From positions 49,295-113,294 of the forward strand of contig SVPV01000003.1 of the NCBI GenBank assembly GCA_015065725.1: DNA of 64,000 nt, given 5' to 3'. A program made the translations under genes and the position numbers. This DNA comes from Oscillospiraceae bacterium (GTDB lineage Bacteria > Bacillota > Clostridia > Oscillospirales > Acutalibacteraceae). This document shows positions 26,549-36,250 of the stretch, in pieces; position 1 is the stretch's first letter; every line of letters begins with the position of its first letter. The notes under the pieces were generated by a model. The model made no database searches, had not been told where the DNA came from, and worked only from the letters and a program-made list of their open reading frames with translations.

Positions 26549-27241
26549 TTAGAAAATTTTAATATTATCAAATATTGGCGTAAGTAAATTATAAAGCTTT
26601 GATGAATCAAGAGCTTCTGCGGTAAAAATCCAAATCCCCTTTGGGCATAACAATAATAAAAGCTGTAAAACAATACAGAATATTGAGGAATACACTATGC
26701 CAATCGGTATACCTATTATTCCGCCCAAGGTTTTATTAAGCGTACCCATTATACTGAAAGAAAACAGTTTATTTACGAATTTTGCAAGGAAACGTACTAC
26801 CGCCAAAAGCACAACAAAGGCTATAAGCGTAATTAGCGACGACAGCAGATTAACAATTATCGGCTCAACGGTGGTTTCAAGCACGTTTTCTATATTTTCT
26901 CCGATTAATTCCGTATTAGAAAACTTATCCGCAAACACATCGGGTGTGATACCTAATGCATCGCCGTTTTTCTTAATAAAATCAGGAAGTGCATCAAAAA
27001 TACTCTCTGCTCCGTTATTTATACCCTCATTTAAATTTTCGGTAACAGCCGAAACAATATTAGGCTCTATAGTTTTATTATAAATCGTATCGGATAAATA
27101 ATCACCTACAGTTGTTGCTAAAACGAATGCTAAAATAAATCCAACAACCTGTACAATCGCACCGACAAAGCCTTTTTTTGAAAATATTATAATCGAAATC
27201 AAACAAATAGCAACTATAATTAAATCGATAATATAACCCAC
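26549..27241 (-). CDS. CvpA-family membrane protein
   Basis: A 230-residue integral membrane protein. The start IIDLIIVAICLISIIIFSKKGF resembles CvpA (colicin V production) proteins, with four hydrophobic segments in all (about 2-20, 25-45, 130-155, 175-205). An extracytoplasmic region of roughly 80 residues lies between the second and third. Start is GTG at 27239-27241 after GGTGA. Role in this operon is unknown. Confidence 0.85.
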   Translation of the reverse strand: MGYIIDLIIVAICLISIIIFSKKGFVGAIVQVVGFILAFVLATTVGDYLSDTIYNKTIEPNIVSAVTENLNEGINNGAESIFDALPDFIKKNGDALGITPDVFADKFSNTELIGENIENVLETTVEPIIVNLLSSLITLIAFVVLLAVVRFLAKFVNKLFSFSIMGTLNKTLGGIIGIPIGIVYSSIFCIVLQLLLLLCPKGIWIFTAEALDSSKLYNLLTPIFDNIKIF

Positions 27242-27253
27242 AAAATCACCCGT

Positions 27254-28537
27254 TTACTTTTTTATTTCAAGACGCGAAATTTCATCATTTTTGATGACCG
27301 CTACCGAATATGCAGACAGCACAGAAAGTCTTACTGCACTAAAATCACATTCAGCATCACGAAGCAGTTCGCCGTCTTTGCTATATATAGAAACACGACT
27401 GTCACTCATACAATAAATATGATTGCGTGATATCTGTATATCACTTATAATTCCGTTAAAAGAAAATTCAGACAGTTTTTTACCTCTTGCATTAAAAACT
27501 GCAATTTTATTATCGCTTTTATTACCCGCAAGTGTACTTACAGCGACCATACCTTTAGAGCTAGCTTTAAACGTAGTAAGCTGTAAATCGGTAGAATATT
27601 CACTAATCTTATATTTTGACCAAGTTATATATTTAAAACCGCTCGCAGTCACAACAGAAAATCCAGAATGAATACCGCCCTCGACATTATAAACTAAATT
27701 CTCGCCTAAATCGAGCGTATAAAGCGGATTTGCAGAATCGTAACCGAAAACATAAAGCTTTGATACAAGTTTTCCGCCCGATGCAGTAACGGTGGAAACG
27801 GCTATTTTTTTACCGTTTGGCGAAACGGCTATATTATTTACAGTTTCATCAGCCGAATACCATTCATAAAGAAGCTTATCCTTTTTATTGTAAACACTGA
27901 CTACCGAGGCATAATTATCGGCATTATACGCCACAGCGTATGTTCCGCACCGTGAAATTGCAGCGTTAAGTATTGTGTTTTCGAACTCGCGTTCAATAAC
28001 TTTTTCACGAAGATTGGCAATAAACAGACCTTTTCCGCCTTGGTCAAAAACCAAAGCTCTTGTAGAAGTCGTTTTAAGTACAGGCTTTGTATAGCCGTGA
28101 GAAACATTAAAAATTTCCTTTCCGTTATTTGAACGGATGTTTACATTTGTATCAGTAAGCACGTAATAATAATTGCCCGAAGATACTGCATTTAAGGTTT
28201 GCGAGCCATAAAGCTCTATTGGATATCCGCCCTTACCTGCCATTGCAAAAAGATTGTTAACGTTTTCCATAATACCAACAGGAAGGAGGAGCGACAAGAG
28301 AGTAATGGCAAGCACCACAGCAACTAAAGCCGCTAAAGTTATACGGGTTTTACGAATACGCTGCAGCTTATTACCCTTTACTACATTCATATTCTCACGT
28401 TTTTGCGGTTTTATCTTTTTGGGCTTTTTAGCACCCATCTCTATATCGTCGCTTTTTCTTTCAACCTTTTTTACGGTTTTGGGCTTTTTATTAGAAATAA
28501 TATGTTTTTTTACATGTTTTTTCTTATATTGCGGCAC
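27254..28537 (-). CDS. Membrane-anchored beta-propeller protein (DUF5711-like)
   Basis: A 427-residue protein. The first 65 residues are highly basic (Lys-rich, cytoplasmic), followed by one transmembrane helix (about 68-90) and an extracytoplasmic domain. That domain shows repeated beta-strand patterns such as AVSPNGKKIAVST and ISRCGTYAVAYN, as in WD40/YVTN-like propellers. It matches my memory of DUF5711. Start is GTG after GGGGGGA. It may be a cell-surface scaffold (inference). Confidence 0.75.
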   Translation of the reverse strand: MPQYKKKHVKKHIISNKKPKTVKKVERKSDDIEMGAKKPKKIKPQKRENMNVVKGNKLQRIRKTRITLAALVAVVLAITLLSLLLPVGIMENVNNLFAMAGKGGYPIELYGSQTLNAVSSGNYYYVLTDTNVNIRSNNGKEIFNVSHGYTKPVLKTTSTRALVFDQGGKGLFIANLREKVIEREFENTILNAAISRCGTYAVAYNADNYASVVSVYNKKDKLLYEWYSADETVNNIAVSPNGKKIAVSTVTASGGKLVSKLYVFGYDSANPLYTLDLGENLVYNVEGGIHSGFSVVTASGFKYITWSKYKISEYSTDLQLTTFKASSKGMVAVSTLAGNKSDNKIAVFNARGKKLSEFSFNGIISDIQISRNHIYCMSDSRVSIYSKDGELLRDAECDFSAVRLSVLSAYSVAVIKNDEISRLEIKK

Positions 28538-28549
28538 TAAAAATCCCCC

Positions 28550-29284
28550 CTAGTAAAAAACTTTATTTAAAAACAGACCTTGCGGTGCTACTGTTTTTCC
28601 TGCTTTTTCACGACTGTTTGTAGCAAAAATTTCTTCAGCACAGTCGGGTGATAATTTCCCAAGAGAAACGTCCAATGCGGTACCAACAATAATACGCACC
28701 ATATTATAAAGAAAACCGTCGGCAGAAATGTAAAGATTTGAAAAATCGCCCTCTTTACGCATTTCACAAGCCGTAACAGTCCGCACCGTGCTTTCTACCG
28801 TTCTGCCCGATGAAGAAAAGGCAACAAAATCGTGTGTTCCAACAATCGAATTGCAAAATTTATTGACAGCATCAAAATCAATTTCCTTTTTAATCGGCAG
28901 TGCATAGCGAAGATAAAATGGATTTTTAGCTTCTTCCAAAATAGTTCTATAAACATATTCCTTGCCTTTAGCAGAAAAGCGTGCATGAAAATCATTACTA
29001 ACCGTTTTACAGCCCTTTACAACAATGTCGTTAGGCAAAACCGAATTTAAGCCCTTTAAAAAAGCATTTTCGGGAATATTATCAGCACAGTCAAGATGAC
29101 AGCAAAATTCGTTTGCATGCACACCAGCATCTGTACGGCTACAGCCTGTAACGGCAGTATTAGTACCCAAAACATTAGAAACGGAATCACTTAAAACCTG
29201 TTGTACGGTAATAGCATTAGGTTGTATCTGCCAGCCGTGATAGGACGTGCCGTCATAGCTAATTGTTAAAAGTATTCTTTTCAT
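28550..29284 (-). CDS. truA: tRNA pseudouridine(38-40) synthase
   Basis: Makes pseudouridine in the anticodon arm of many tRNAs. The 244-residue protein has YDGTSYHGWQIQPN at the start, the catalytic GCSRTDAGVHANEF (catalytic Asp in RTDAGV) and YNMVRIIVGTAL. ATG follows AGGAGGTG. It lies between ecfT and the DUF5711 gene, a common clostridial order (ecfA1-ecfA2-ecfT-truA). Confidence 0.98.
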   Translation of the reverse strand: MKRILLTISYDGTSYHGWQIQPNAITVQQVLSDSVSNVLGTNTAVTGCSRTDAGVHANEFCCHLDCADNIPENAFLKGLNSVLPNDIVVKGCKTVSNDFHARFSAKGKEYVYRTILEEAKNPFYLRYALPIKKEIDFDAVNKFCNSIVGTHDFVAFSSSGRTVESTVRTVTACEMRKEGDFSNLYISADGFLYNMVRIIVGTALDVSLGKLSPDCAEEIFATNSREKAGKTVAPQGLFLNKVFY

Positions 29285-29304
29285 ACGGCACCTCCTAAAA
29301 AATT

Positions 29305-30114
29305 CTAAAGAAAAATATTAATAAAAATTATTGCAGTGCAGGTAACTAAAGATACAAAAAAAGCTATAAAATCAACACCGCCAAAGCGTAGTTGTTTCAT
29401 TCTTACCCTGCCCTCACCACCGTTATAGCAACGGCATTCCATAGCCTCTGCGAGCTGATATGCACGCATAACCGAGGAAATTAGAAGCGGAATTAAAATA
29501 GGTATAAGTGAGCGTATACGTTCAAACAAATTACCGCTTTCAAGGTCTGCACCGCGTGCCTTTTGGGCATTCATAATCTTTTCGGCTTCCTCAATAAGCG
29601 TTGGTATAAAGCGTAGTGCTATTGTCATCATCATAGCAAGTGTATGAACGGCGTTTTTTAAGCCGAATACTGTCAAAAACGAAAAAATTCTTTCAATAGC
29701 ATCAGTAAGGTCATTCGGCGAAGTGGTATAGGTTAGCACAGAACTTAAGAGTATTAAAAGCACTATTCTTAATGCCATAAAAACGGCTTTTGATATTCCG
29801 CCAGTATTAAGTGTGAAAATCCAAAAGCTAAAGATTTCTTTACCACCGCCACCATAGAACATATTAATAAGTGCGGTAAAGATTATAACAGGTAAAATCG
29901 CCTTTAAATTTTTGATATAAATTCTAAAAGGTACTCTTGTCAGTGCTAAAACCAAAAATATAAAAACTGCCATAAATATCAGTGCATAAAAATTTTTAGC
30001 AATAAACAAAAAGACTATCAAAAATACTGTTAGCAGTATTTTCGCTCTTGGGTCCATTTTATGAACGGGTGAGCTTGTATCAAAATACTGACCGAAGGTT
30101 ATGTCCTTTAACAA
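29305..30114 (-). CDS. ecfT: ECF transporter transmembrane subunit EcfT
   Basis: Transmembrane coupling subunit of energy-coupling factor vitamin importers. It has several hydrophobic helices and two Ala-Arg-Gly-type coupling motifs, of which NAQKARGADLESG is clear; RRY/AMECRCY lies near the end. I favour a TTG start at 30112-30114, giving MLKDITFGQY as in relatives and an AGGAAG ribosome site; a longer frame from TTG at 30133-30135 has no ribosome site. With EcfA1/EcfA2 it forms the general module. Substrate-binding S components must be encoded elsewhere. Confidence 0.92.
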   Translation of the reverse strand: MLKDITFGQYFDTSSPVHKMDPRAKILLTVFLIVFLFIAKNFYALIFMAVFIFLVLALTRVPFRIYIKNLKAILPVIIFTALINMFYGGGGKEIFSFWIFTLNTGGISKAVFMALRIVLLILLSSVLTYTTSPNDLTDAIERIFSFLTVFGLKNAVHTLAMMMTIALRFIPTLIEEAEKIMNAQKARGADLESGNLFERIRSLIPILIPLLISSVMRAYQLAEAMECRCYNGGEGRVRMKQLRFGGVDFIAFFVSLVTCTAIIFINIFL

Positions 30115-30147
30115 CGGAAATTCACTTCCTTTCAAACAAAAATTAAT

Positions 30148-30996
30148 TTACCGTAATTTAGTTAAATATTCAACCGCTTTTTCTACGGTAAAAACATTAT
30201 TTGGTACATCTATACCCTTTTGACGCAGAACATCCATAACACGTGTTACAATCGGCGGATTAAGTCCTGCAGATTTTAAAAGCTCTTTATCCTTAAAAAC
30301 ATTCTCGGTTTTATCGAAAGCTACCATTCTTCCGCTTGATAAAACTATTAGCTTATCTGCTATTTGTGCCATATCCTCCATATTGTGAGAAACAATAAGA
30401 ACAGTAGCATTATAGGCGTTTCGGTAATCATAAATCATTTTTATTACGTCTTCACGCCCCTTTGGGTCAAGACCTGCAACAGGCTCATCAAAGACTATTA
30501 CTTCTGGCTTCATAGCCATTACACCTGCAATAGCCACACGGCGTTTTTCACCGCCCGAAAGGTCAAAGGGTGACTTTTCCAAATATTCTTCTTTAATGCC
30601 TATAAGTTTACAGGTATCATAAACTCGGCGTTTAATTTCTTCGCTGTCAAGTCCCATATTTTTAGGACCGAAAGCAATATCAAGATAAACGGTATCCTCG
30701 AAAAGCTGATATTCGGGATACTGAAAAACAATACCTACTTTTGAACGTACTTTACGGATTTCTTTAGGCTTATCCCATATATTTTCACCGTCAAGCAAAA
30801 CTTCACCTGAAGTTGCCTTTAAAAGTCCGTTAAGATGTTGCACCAAGGTGGATTTACCCGAGCCTGTATGCCCTACAATACCGATAATTTCACCCTTTAA
30901 TACCGAAAAGCTAATATCTGTTATAGCATCTTTTTTGGTATGGGAATTACCGTCATAGGAATAGGTTAGATTTTTAACCTCTAACTTTACTGACAA
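30148..30996 (-). CDS. ecfA2: ECF transporter ATPase EcfA2
   Basis: Second ATPase of the ECF module. The 282-residue protein has Walker A GHTGSGKST, Q-loop VFQYPEYQLF, signature LSGGEKRRVAIAG and Walker B VIVFDEPVAGLDP. Start is TTG at 30994-30996 with GGAGG 8 bases upstream; it begins immediately after the ecfA1 stop. Confidence 0.96.
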   Translation of the reverse strand: MSVKLEVKNLTYSYDGNSHTKKDAITDISFSVLKGEIIGIVGHTGSGKSTLVQHLNGLLKATSGEVLLDGENIWDKPKEIRKVRSKVGIVFQYPEYQLFEDTVYLDIAFGPKNMGLDSEEIKRRVYDTCKLIGIKEEYLEKSPFDLSGGEKRRVAIAGVMAMKPEVIVFDEPVAGLDPKGREDVIKMIYDYRNAYNATVLIVSHNMEDMAQIADKLIVLSSGRMVAFDKTENVFKDKELLKSAGLNPPIVTRVMDVLRQKGIDVPNNVFTVEKAVEYLTKLR

Positions 30997-31851
30997 TTAC
31001 TTTTCCTCCAAATTTGCAACCGCGTTATATATAACATTCGCAGTTTCCTCAATAGAAATAACACTAGTTGGAACCTTTAAGCCGTTTTCGTTTAGTCGTA
31101 AAAGTAACTCTGTAGTTTGCGGAACGTCAAGACTTACAGATTTTAAAAGCCCAGCATTACTAAACACAGTTTTAGGAGTTCCGTCTGCAATAATACCGCC
31201 CTCACCTAAAACTATAACTCTATCGGCAAGCTCGGCTTCCTCCATAAAATGAGTAATCAAAACAACCGTAATTCCCTTTTCTTTATTTAGAGAAATTACA
31301 GTATTTATAATTTCTGCTCTGCCACGCGGGTCAAGCATAGCAGTAGGCTCATCAAGTACTATACACTCGGGCTCCATAGCAATTATTCCTGCTATTGCCA
31401 CACGTTGTTTTTGACCGCCCGAAAGATTATGCGGTGCTGAACGTCTAAAATCATACATATCCACCGCTTTTAAGGCGTTATCTACACGCTCACGTATAAT
31501 TTTGGGGTCAATACCTAAATTCTCGGGACCGAAAGCAACATCCTCCTCAACAACTGAGGCCACAAGCTGATTATCGGGATTTTGAAACACCATACCAACA
31601 CGGCGTTTTATTTCAATTTCGTTTTCTTCGTCCTTGGTATTAATGCCGTCAACCGTAATATCACCGCTATCGGGCTTATAAAGTCCGTTTAATAGCTTTG
31701 CGAGTGTAGATTTACCCGAACCGTTATGACCTAGAATTACAGTAAAGCTACCACGTTTGATATCTAAACTAAAATCTTTAATAACGGCTTTTTGTTTATC
31801 GTTATCCTTATACTCAAAGGTAACATTTTTAACTTCAATTATATTTTCCAT
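30997..31851 (-). CDS. ecfA1: ECF transporter ATPase EcfA1
   Basis: First ATPase of the ECF module. The 284-residue protein has Walker A GHNGSGKST, Q-loop VFQNPDNQLVASVVEEDVAF, signature NLSGGQKQRVAIAG and Walker B CIVLDEPTAMLDPRG. It follows the methyltransferase gene by one base and abuts ecfA2. Confidence 0.96.
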   Translation of the reverse strand: MENIIEVKNVTFEYKDNDKQKAVIKDFSLDIKRGSFTVILGHNGSGKSTLAKLLNGLYKPDSGDITVDGINTKDEENEIEIKRRVGMVFQNPDNQLVASVVEEDVAFGPENLGIDPKIIRERVDNALKAVDMYDFRRSAPHNLSGGQKQRVAIAGIIAMEPECIVLDEPTAMLDPRGRAEIINTVISLNKEKGITVVLITHFMEEAELADRVIVLGEGGIIADGTPKTVFSNAGLLKSVSLDVPQTTELLLRLNENGLKVPTSVISIEETANVIYNAVANLEEK

Positions 31852-31852
31852 A

Positions 31853-32719
31853 CTAACCTTTTTTCCAAATAGTTGTATTTCCGCAAGGCAAAATAATATC
31901 TCGGTTTGTAACCTTAAGACCTATTTCGTCTGTAAACACCTCGCCGCCCTTATTTGCGGCAATGTTTTTTCTCACCATGTAGTTTAGAATTGTGGGTGAA
32001 AGTCCGCCTGTATAGGAATTCAAAAAGAAAAACACTGCATTATCGCTTAAAAGCTTTCCTGTTTCCTCTAGTAATTCGCCAAGCTGTTGCTCAAGCTTCC
32101 AAACCTCACCGTTTGGTCCTCTGCCATAAGAGGGTGGGTCCATTATAATAGCATCGTATTTATTACCGCGTCTAATCTCACGCTTAACAAACTTTAAGCA
32201 ATCGTCAACTAGCCAGCGTACAGGTCTTTCGGCAAGACCTGATGCTACAGCATTTTCCTTTGCCCACTGCACCATACCCTTTGAGGCATCAACGTGGGTA
32301 ACTCTAGCACCTGCCCTTAGGCAAGCTACGGTAGCACCGCCTGTATATGCAAACATATTAAGCACCGAAATCTCTCGATTTTCTTTAGCTATAAGCTCTG
32401 ACGCCAACTGCCAATTCACCGCTTGCTCGGGAAAAAGTCCTGTATGCTTAAAGCCCATAGGCTTTAGTCTAAAAGTTAGTCCTTGACATCCTATACTCCA
32501 AACCTCAGGCACGCGTGAAAGCCTTTCCCAGTATCCGCCTCCGCTTTGACTACGGTGATAGATAGCGTTCGCTTTATTCCAAAGCGGACTTTTTCTACCC
32601 TCACACCAAATAACCTGCGGGTCGGGACGTATAAGAATAATATCTCCCCAACGTTCAAGCCTTTCACCGTTATCGGCATCTATTAATTCGTAATCTTTAA
32701 AATCATCAAAAGTACGCAT
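31853..32719 (-). CDS. Class I SAM-dependent methyltransferase, RlmI/RlmK-like
   Basis: A 288-residue methyltransferase. It has a SAM-binding region VLNMFAYTGGATVACLRAG (about 118-136) and the catalytic-type motif MDPPSYGRG near residue 193, as in 23S rRNA cytosine-5 methyltransferases of COG1092. It lacks the N-terminal PUA domain of E. coli RlmI, having instead about 90 residues with a short beta-rich start. Substrate is probably rRNA but unproven. It is inserted between ruvB and the ECF genes. Confidence 0.85.
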   Translation of the reverse strand: MRTFDDFKDYELIDADNGERLERWGDIILIRPDPQVIWCEGRKSPLWNKANAIYHRSQSGGGYWERLSRVPEVWSIGCQGLTFRLKPMGFKHTGLFPEQAVNWQLASELIAKENREISVLNMFAYTGGATVACLRAGARVTHVDASKGMVQWAKENAVASGLAERPVRWLVDDCLKFVKREIRRGNKYDAIIMDPPSYGRGPNGEVWKLEQQLGELLEETGKLLSDNAVFFFLNSYTGGLSPTILNYMVRKNIAANKGGEVFTDEIGLKVTNRDIILPCGNTTIWKKG

Positions 32720-32746
32720 TATACCTTTTCCTTTATAAAATCAAAA

Positions 32747-33808
32747 CTACTCTTCCGCATTGAAAAGCGACTGCTGCTCAGAAACACAGTTACAGTTACA
32801 TTTAATTCCTAGATGCTCATAAGCGAGTTTTGTTACACATCTACCGCGAGGCGTTCTTGTTAAAAATCCAATTTGCATTAAATACGGCTCATAAACGTCC
32901 TCAATGGTTATTGCCTCTTCGCCCACCGCAGCAGACAGTGTATCAAGACCAACAGGTCCGCCGCCGTATATGTTGATAATTGTGCCAAGCATCTTTCTAT
33001 CGAAATCATCAAGACCTAATTCATCAATTTCAAAGCGTTTTAAAGCAGAAGATGCAACTTCTTCGGTAATTGCACCGTCATATTCTATTTCGGCAATATC
33101 TCTTACACGCTTTAAAAGACGGTTGGCAATACGCGGTGTTCCGCGTGAGCGTGATGCAATTTCCAATGAGCCGTCTAAATCTATTGGAATATTAAGTATG
33201 CCCGCCGAACGACGTACAATTTCACCCAATTGCTCGGGTGTATAAAGTTCAAGCCTTAATAGCACACCAAAGCGGTCGCGAAGAGGTGCCGTAAGCTGTC
33301 CCGAACGAGTTGTAGCACCAACAAGTGTAAAATGCGGAACGTCCAAACGAATTGAGCGTGCAGACGGACCTTTACCCAAAATTATATCAAGCGAAAAATC
33401 CTCCATAGCAGGATAAAGAATTTCCTCTACTGTACGCGGTAACCTATGAATTTCATCGATAAAAAGGACATCGCCCTCATTAAGAGAGGTTAGAATGGCT
33501 ACTAAATCGCCCTGTTTTTCAATAGCAGGTCCCGAAGTTACACGAAGATTAACTCCCATCTCTCTAGCAATAATACTGGCAAGGGTGGTTTTACCAAGTC
33601 CCGGAGGACCGTAAAGCAAAACATGGTCAAGAGTTTCTCGGCGTTTTAGTGCCGCCTTTATATAAATACTTAAATTTTCCTTTGCCTTTGTTTGTCCAAC
33701 ATACTCACTCAAAGTTTTAGGACGAAGGCTTAACTCGGTTTCCTCATCAGAATAGGTATATTCAGGTGACACTATTCTATTTTCAAAATCCATTTCCTGT
33801 TCTATCAC
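32747..33808 (-). CDS. ruvB: Holliday junction branch migration ATPase RuvB
   Basis: Hexameric motor that drives Holliday junction migration with RuvA. The 353-residue protein has Walker [10 protein letters not shown] (about 66-74), Walker [13 protein letters not shown], sensor [18 protein letters not shown] and the C-terminal winged helix ending in [10 protein letters not shown]. Start is GTG at 33806-33808 with AGGAGG 9 bases upstream. A Cys-containing tail ([10 protein letters not shown]) is unusual. It lies 3 bases after ruvA. Confidence 0.98.
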   Translation of the reverse strand: MIEQEMDFENRIVSPEYTYSDEETELSLRPKTLSEYVGQTKAKENLSIYIKAALKRRETLDHVLLYGPPGLGKTTLASIIAREMGVNLRVTSGPAIEKQGDLVAILTSLNEGDVLFIDEIHRLPRTVEEILYPAMEDFSLDIILGKGPSARSIRLDVPHFTLVGATTRSGQLTAPLRDRFGVLLRLELYTPEQLGEIVRRSAGILNIPIDLDGSLEIASRSRGTPRIANRLLKRVRDIAEIEYDGAITEEVASSALKRFEIDELGLDDFDRKMLGTIINIYGGGPVGLDTLSAAVGEEAITIEDVYEPYLMQIGFLTRTPRGRCVTKLAYEHLGIKCNCNCVSEQQSLFNAEE

Positions 33809-33811
33809 GAA

Positions 33812-34417
33812 TTAAAACCTCCTTGCCAAAGATTTAAGTGCCTGTTTTATAAGTTCTTCTGTAGAAAGGGTTAAATCTAATCCGCCAACAGCCAAAGATG
33901 CTTCGCTTTGTGTGTATCCAAGTGATACCAAGGCAGATATTGCCTCTTTAGAGTTTGAATTGTTGGCAGTAGCCACCGTTTTAGCAACAGTGCCTGCAAC
34001 ATCATCTGCAGCATAAACAGAAACCTTGTCTTTAAGCTCTAAAACAATTCTTTGAGCTAATTTTATACCTACACCCGACGCCGCAGTAAGTGCCTTTGCA
34101 TCTGAGCTTGCAATTAACAAATAAAGTTGGTCGGCAGTAAATTGCGAAAGTATTGCAAGACCTATTTTAGCACCTACACCGTTAACAGAGGTTATAAGTT
34201 TAAAGGCTTGAAGCTCACTTTCTTCGGCAAAACCGTAAAGGTCAAGTGCATCCTCCCTTACAGACAAATAGGTGTAAAGAAACACATTTTCATTAACTGC
34301 CGGCAAAGCTACAGAGGTGGTTTGTGCTATAAGACAACGCATACCAACTCCGCCACATTCAACAACCGCACTGTTTGAATCCTTAAAAATCAATTTTCCA
34401 TTTAGAGAAGCTATCAT
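33812..34417 (-). CDS. ruvA: Holliday junction protein RuvA
   Basis: Tetrameric DNA-binding partner of RuvB. The 201-residue protein has an N-terminal OB fold, two helix-hairpin-helix motifs (LITSVNGVGAKIGLAIL and LTAASGVGIKLAQRIV), and the C-terminal RuvB-binding domain (KEAISALVSLGYTQSEA). ATG overlaps the ruvC stop by four bases. Confidence 0.98.
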   Translation of the reverse strand: MIASLNGKLIFKDSNSAVVECGGVGMRCLIAQTTSVALPAVNENVFLYTYLSVREDALDLYGFAEESELQAFKLITSVNGVGAKIGLAILSQFTADQLYLLIASSDAKALTAASGVGIKLAQRIVLELKDKVSVYAADDVAGTVAKTVATANNSNSKEAISALVSLGYTQSEASLAVGGLDLTLSTEELIKQALKSLARRF

Positions 34418-34923
34418 AACCCCTTCACCCCTTTTAGAGTTTTTGCGTAAAGATTACCTGCAGAATGTGCATGACAAATAGCTAGAGCCAAGGCGTCGGC
34501 AGTATCATCGGGTTTAGGAATGGCATTTAGCGACAAAAAGCTTTTCACCATTTCCATAACCTGCCGTTTTTCAGCCTTACCGTAACCTGTTATAGCCTGT
34601 TTTACTTGAAGTGGTGTGTATTCAAAAATCTCGACACCCTCTTGCTCGGCAGATAAAAGTATTACACCCCTTGCCTGTGCTACATCAATAGCAGTGGTAG
34701 TATTTGTATTAAAATAAAGTCGTTCAATAGATAGTGCATCAGGCTTGTAGGTTTTAAGTATGGTTTTCATATCATCATATATGACACTTATTCTTCTTGA
34801 AAACGGCTCGCCCGCAGAGGTTGTAATTGCACCATAGGCTACAGTATTAAACTTGTAACCATCATAATCCACTATACCGTATCCAACTATGGCATACCCT
34901 GGGTCAATACCTAAAACACGCAA
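34414..34923 (-). CDS. ruvC: Holliday junction endonuclease RuvC
   Basis: Resolves Holliday junctions. The 169-residue protein has the catalytic acidic residues in LGIDPGYA, SIERLYFN and DDTADALALA. The start is TTG at 34921-34923, giving MRVLGIDPG as in other RuvC proteins with CGGAGG 8 bases upstream; an in-frame GTG three codons earlier overlaps the ribosome site. It is the first gene of the eleven-gene operon that runs to the clp gene. Confidence 0.97.
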   Translation of the reverse strand: MRVLGIDPGYAIVGYGIVDYDGYKFNTVAYGAITTSAGEPFSRRISVIYDDMKTILKTYKPDALSIERLYFNTNTTTAIDVAQARGVILLSAEQEGVEIFEYTPLQVKQAITGYGKAEKRQVMEMVKSFLSLNAIPKPDDTADALALAICHAHSAGNLYAKTLKGVKGL

Positions 34924-34972
34924 AATCCACACCTCCGACCAAAATGGTATACTTCCACTTATAATCTAAAGT

Positions 34973-35001
34973 ATTATAACACAAACTTTACCTTTCGGCA
35001 A
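34973..35001 (-). promoter_or_regulatory. Sigma-A promoter for the ruvC operon
   Basis: TTGCCG (34996-35001), 17-base spacer, TATAAT (34973-34978), about 50 bases before ruvC. No LexA/DinR box is evident. Confidence 0.7.
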
Positions 35002-35036
35002 CAGTTTTAATAATAATTTAATAATTTATTATATAA

Positions 35037-35074
35037 ATAAAAAAACAGCGTGCACACAAAAAGAGTGTACACGC
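35037..35074 (-). terminator. Rho-independent terminator after serA
   Basis: A 10-bp stem (35048-35057 with 35065-35074, one mismatch) followed on the minus strand by a T-run. Confidence 0.85.
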
Positions 35075-35089
35075 CAAAACCTTAAATTA

Positions 35090-36250
35090 TTAGATAACTC
35101 TTACTCTGATTACGCCATCAATAGCGGTAATCTTTTCTGTAACATCATTGCTATCAAAATTGTTAACATCAAGCATTGTATACGCATAGTCACCGCGTGA
35201 CTTGTTAAGCATATTTTCAATATTAACATTACCCGTAGCAACAGCACTTGTAACCGCATTAAGCACGTTAGGTATATTCTTATGAATAACGCAAATACGC
35301 TTTTCAGCACTTCTAGGCATTGTAATCTCAGGAAGATTTACAGAGTTTATGATATTACCGTTTTCGATATAATCGATAAGCTCTTTAGCAGCCATATTAG
35401 CACAGTTATCCTCCGATTCAGGTGTGGAAGCACCAAGGTGAGGAATAGCAATAACGCCGTCAACGTCAAGCACTTCGTCTGTCGGGAAATCGGTTACATA
35501 AGTTGCAACCTTGCCAGCCTCTAAAGCTGCCTTAATATCCTCACTGTTAACAAGACCCGCACGTGAGAAGTTAAGAATTCTAACTCCGTCCTTCATTTGT
35601 GCTATTGTGTCCTTATTAATAAGATTCTTTGTGCCGTCGGTAAGCGGTACATGAACGGTTATATAGTCGCACTTTTCATAGATTTCTTTAATATCATAAA
35701 TATGAACTGCGTTGTGTGTAAGATTCCAAGCAGAATTTACAGAAAGATATGGGTCATATCCGTATACGGTCATACCAAGATGGTTAGCGGCATTAGCAAC
35801 CAAAACACCTATAGCACCAAGACCGATAACACCAAGCTTTTTACCCTTAAGCTCAGGACCTACAAAGGCACCCTTACCTTTTTCAACCATCTTTGTAACC
35901 TCTGCACCGTTGCCCTTTAAGGTTTTTGCCCACTCAATCGCGGGAATTACGCGGCGAGAACCTATAAGCATACCTGCAAGAACTAACTCTTTTACAGCGT
36001 TTGCATTAGCACCTGGGGTGTTGAAAACAACTATACCCTGCTCACTGCAACGGTCAATCGGAATATTGTTTGTACCTGCACCGGCACGTGCAATAGCCTT
36101 TAATGATGCGGGAAACTCAACATCGTGCAAAGCGGCAGAACGAACTATCGCACCGTCGGGATTTTCAACCTCGTCGCCGATTGTATATTTATCGTCAAAT
36201 ACATCAAGACCAACTTTAGAAATTTTGTTATAGGTTTTAATTTTAAACAT
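35090..36250 (-). CDS. serA: D-3-phosphoglycerate dehydrogenase
   Basis: First step of serine synthesis: oxidises 3-phosphoglycerate with NAD. The 386-residue protein has the NAD-binding GKKLGVIGLGAIGVLVANAA, the catalytic regions NFSRAGLVN and IPHLGASTPESEDN, and a short C-terminal ACT domain (ICVIHKNIPNVLNAVTS onward). ATG overlaps the serC stop by one base (TAATG). No serB is seen. Confidence 0.96.
   Translation of the reverse strand: MFKIKTYNKISKVGLDVFDDKYTIGDEVENPDGAIVRSAALHDVEFPASLKAIARAGAGTNNIPIDRCSEQGIVVFNTPGANANAVKELVLAGMLIGSRRVIPAIEWAKTLKGNGAEVTKMVEKGKGAFVGPELKGKKLGVIGLGAIGVLVANAANHLGMTVYGYDPYLSVNSAWNLTHNAVHIYDIKEIYEKCDYITVHVPLTDGTKNLINKDTIAQMKDGVRILNFSRAGLVNSEDIKAALEAGKVATYVTDFPTDEVLDVDGVIAIPHLGASTPESEDNCANMAAKELIDYIENGNIINSVNLPEITMPRSAEKRICVIHKNIPNVLNAVTSAVATGNVNIENMLNKSRGDYAYTMLDVNNFDSNDVTEKITAIDGVIRVRVI

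Noticed and set aside
29305..31851. A substrate-binding (S) subunit with the ECF genes
   Set aside because: Neighbours are a methyltransferase and truA; neither is an S component. The module must serve S proteins encoded elsewhere.
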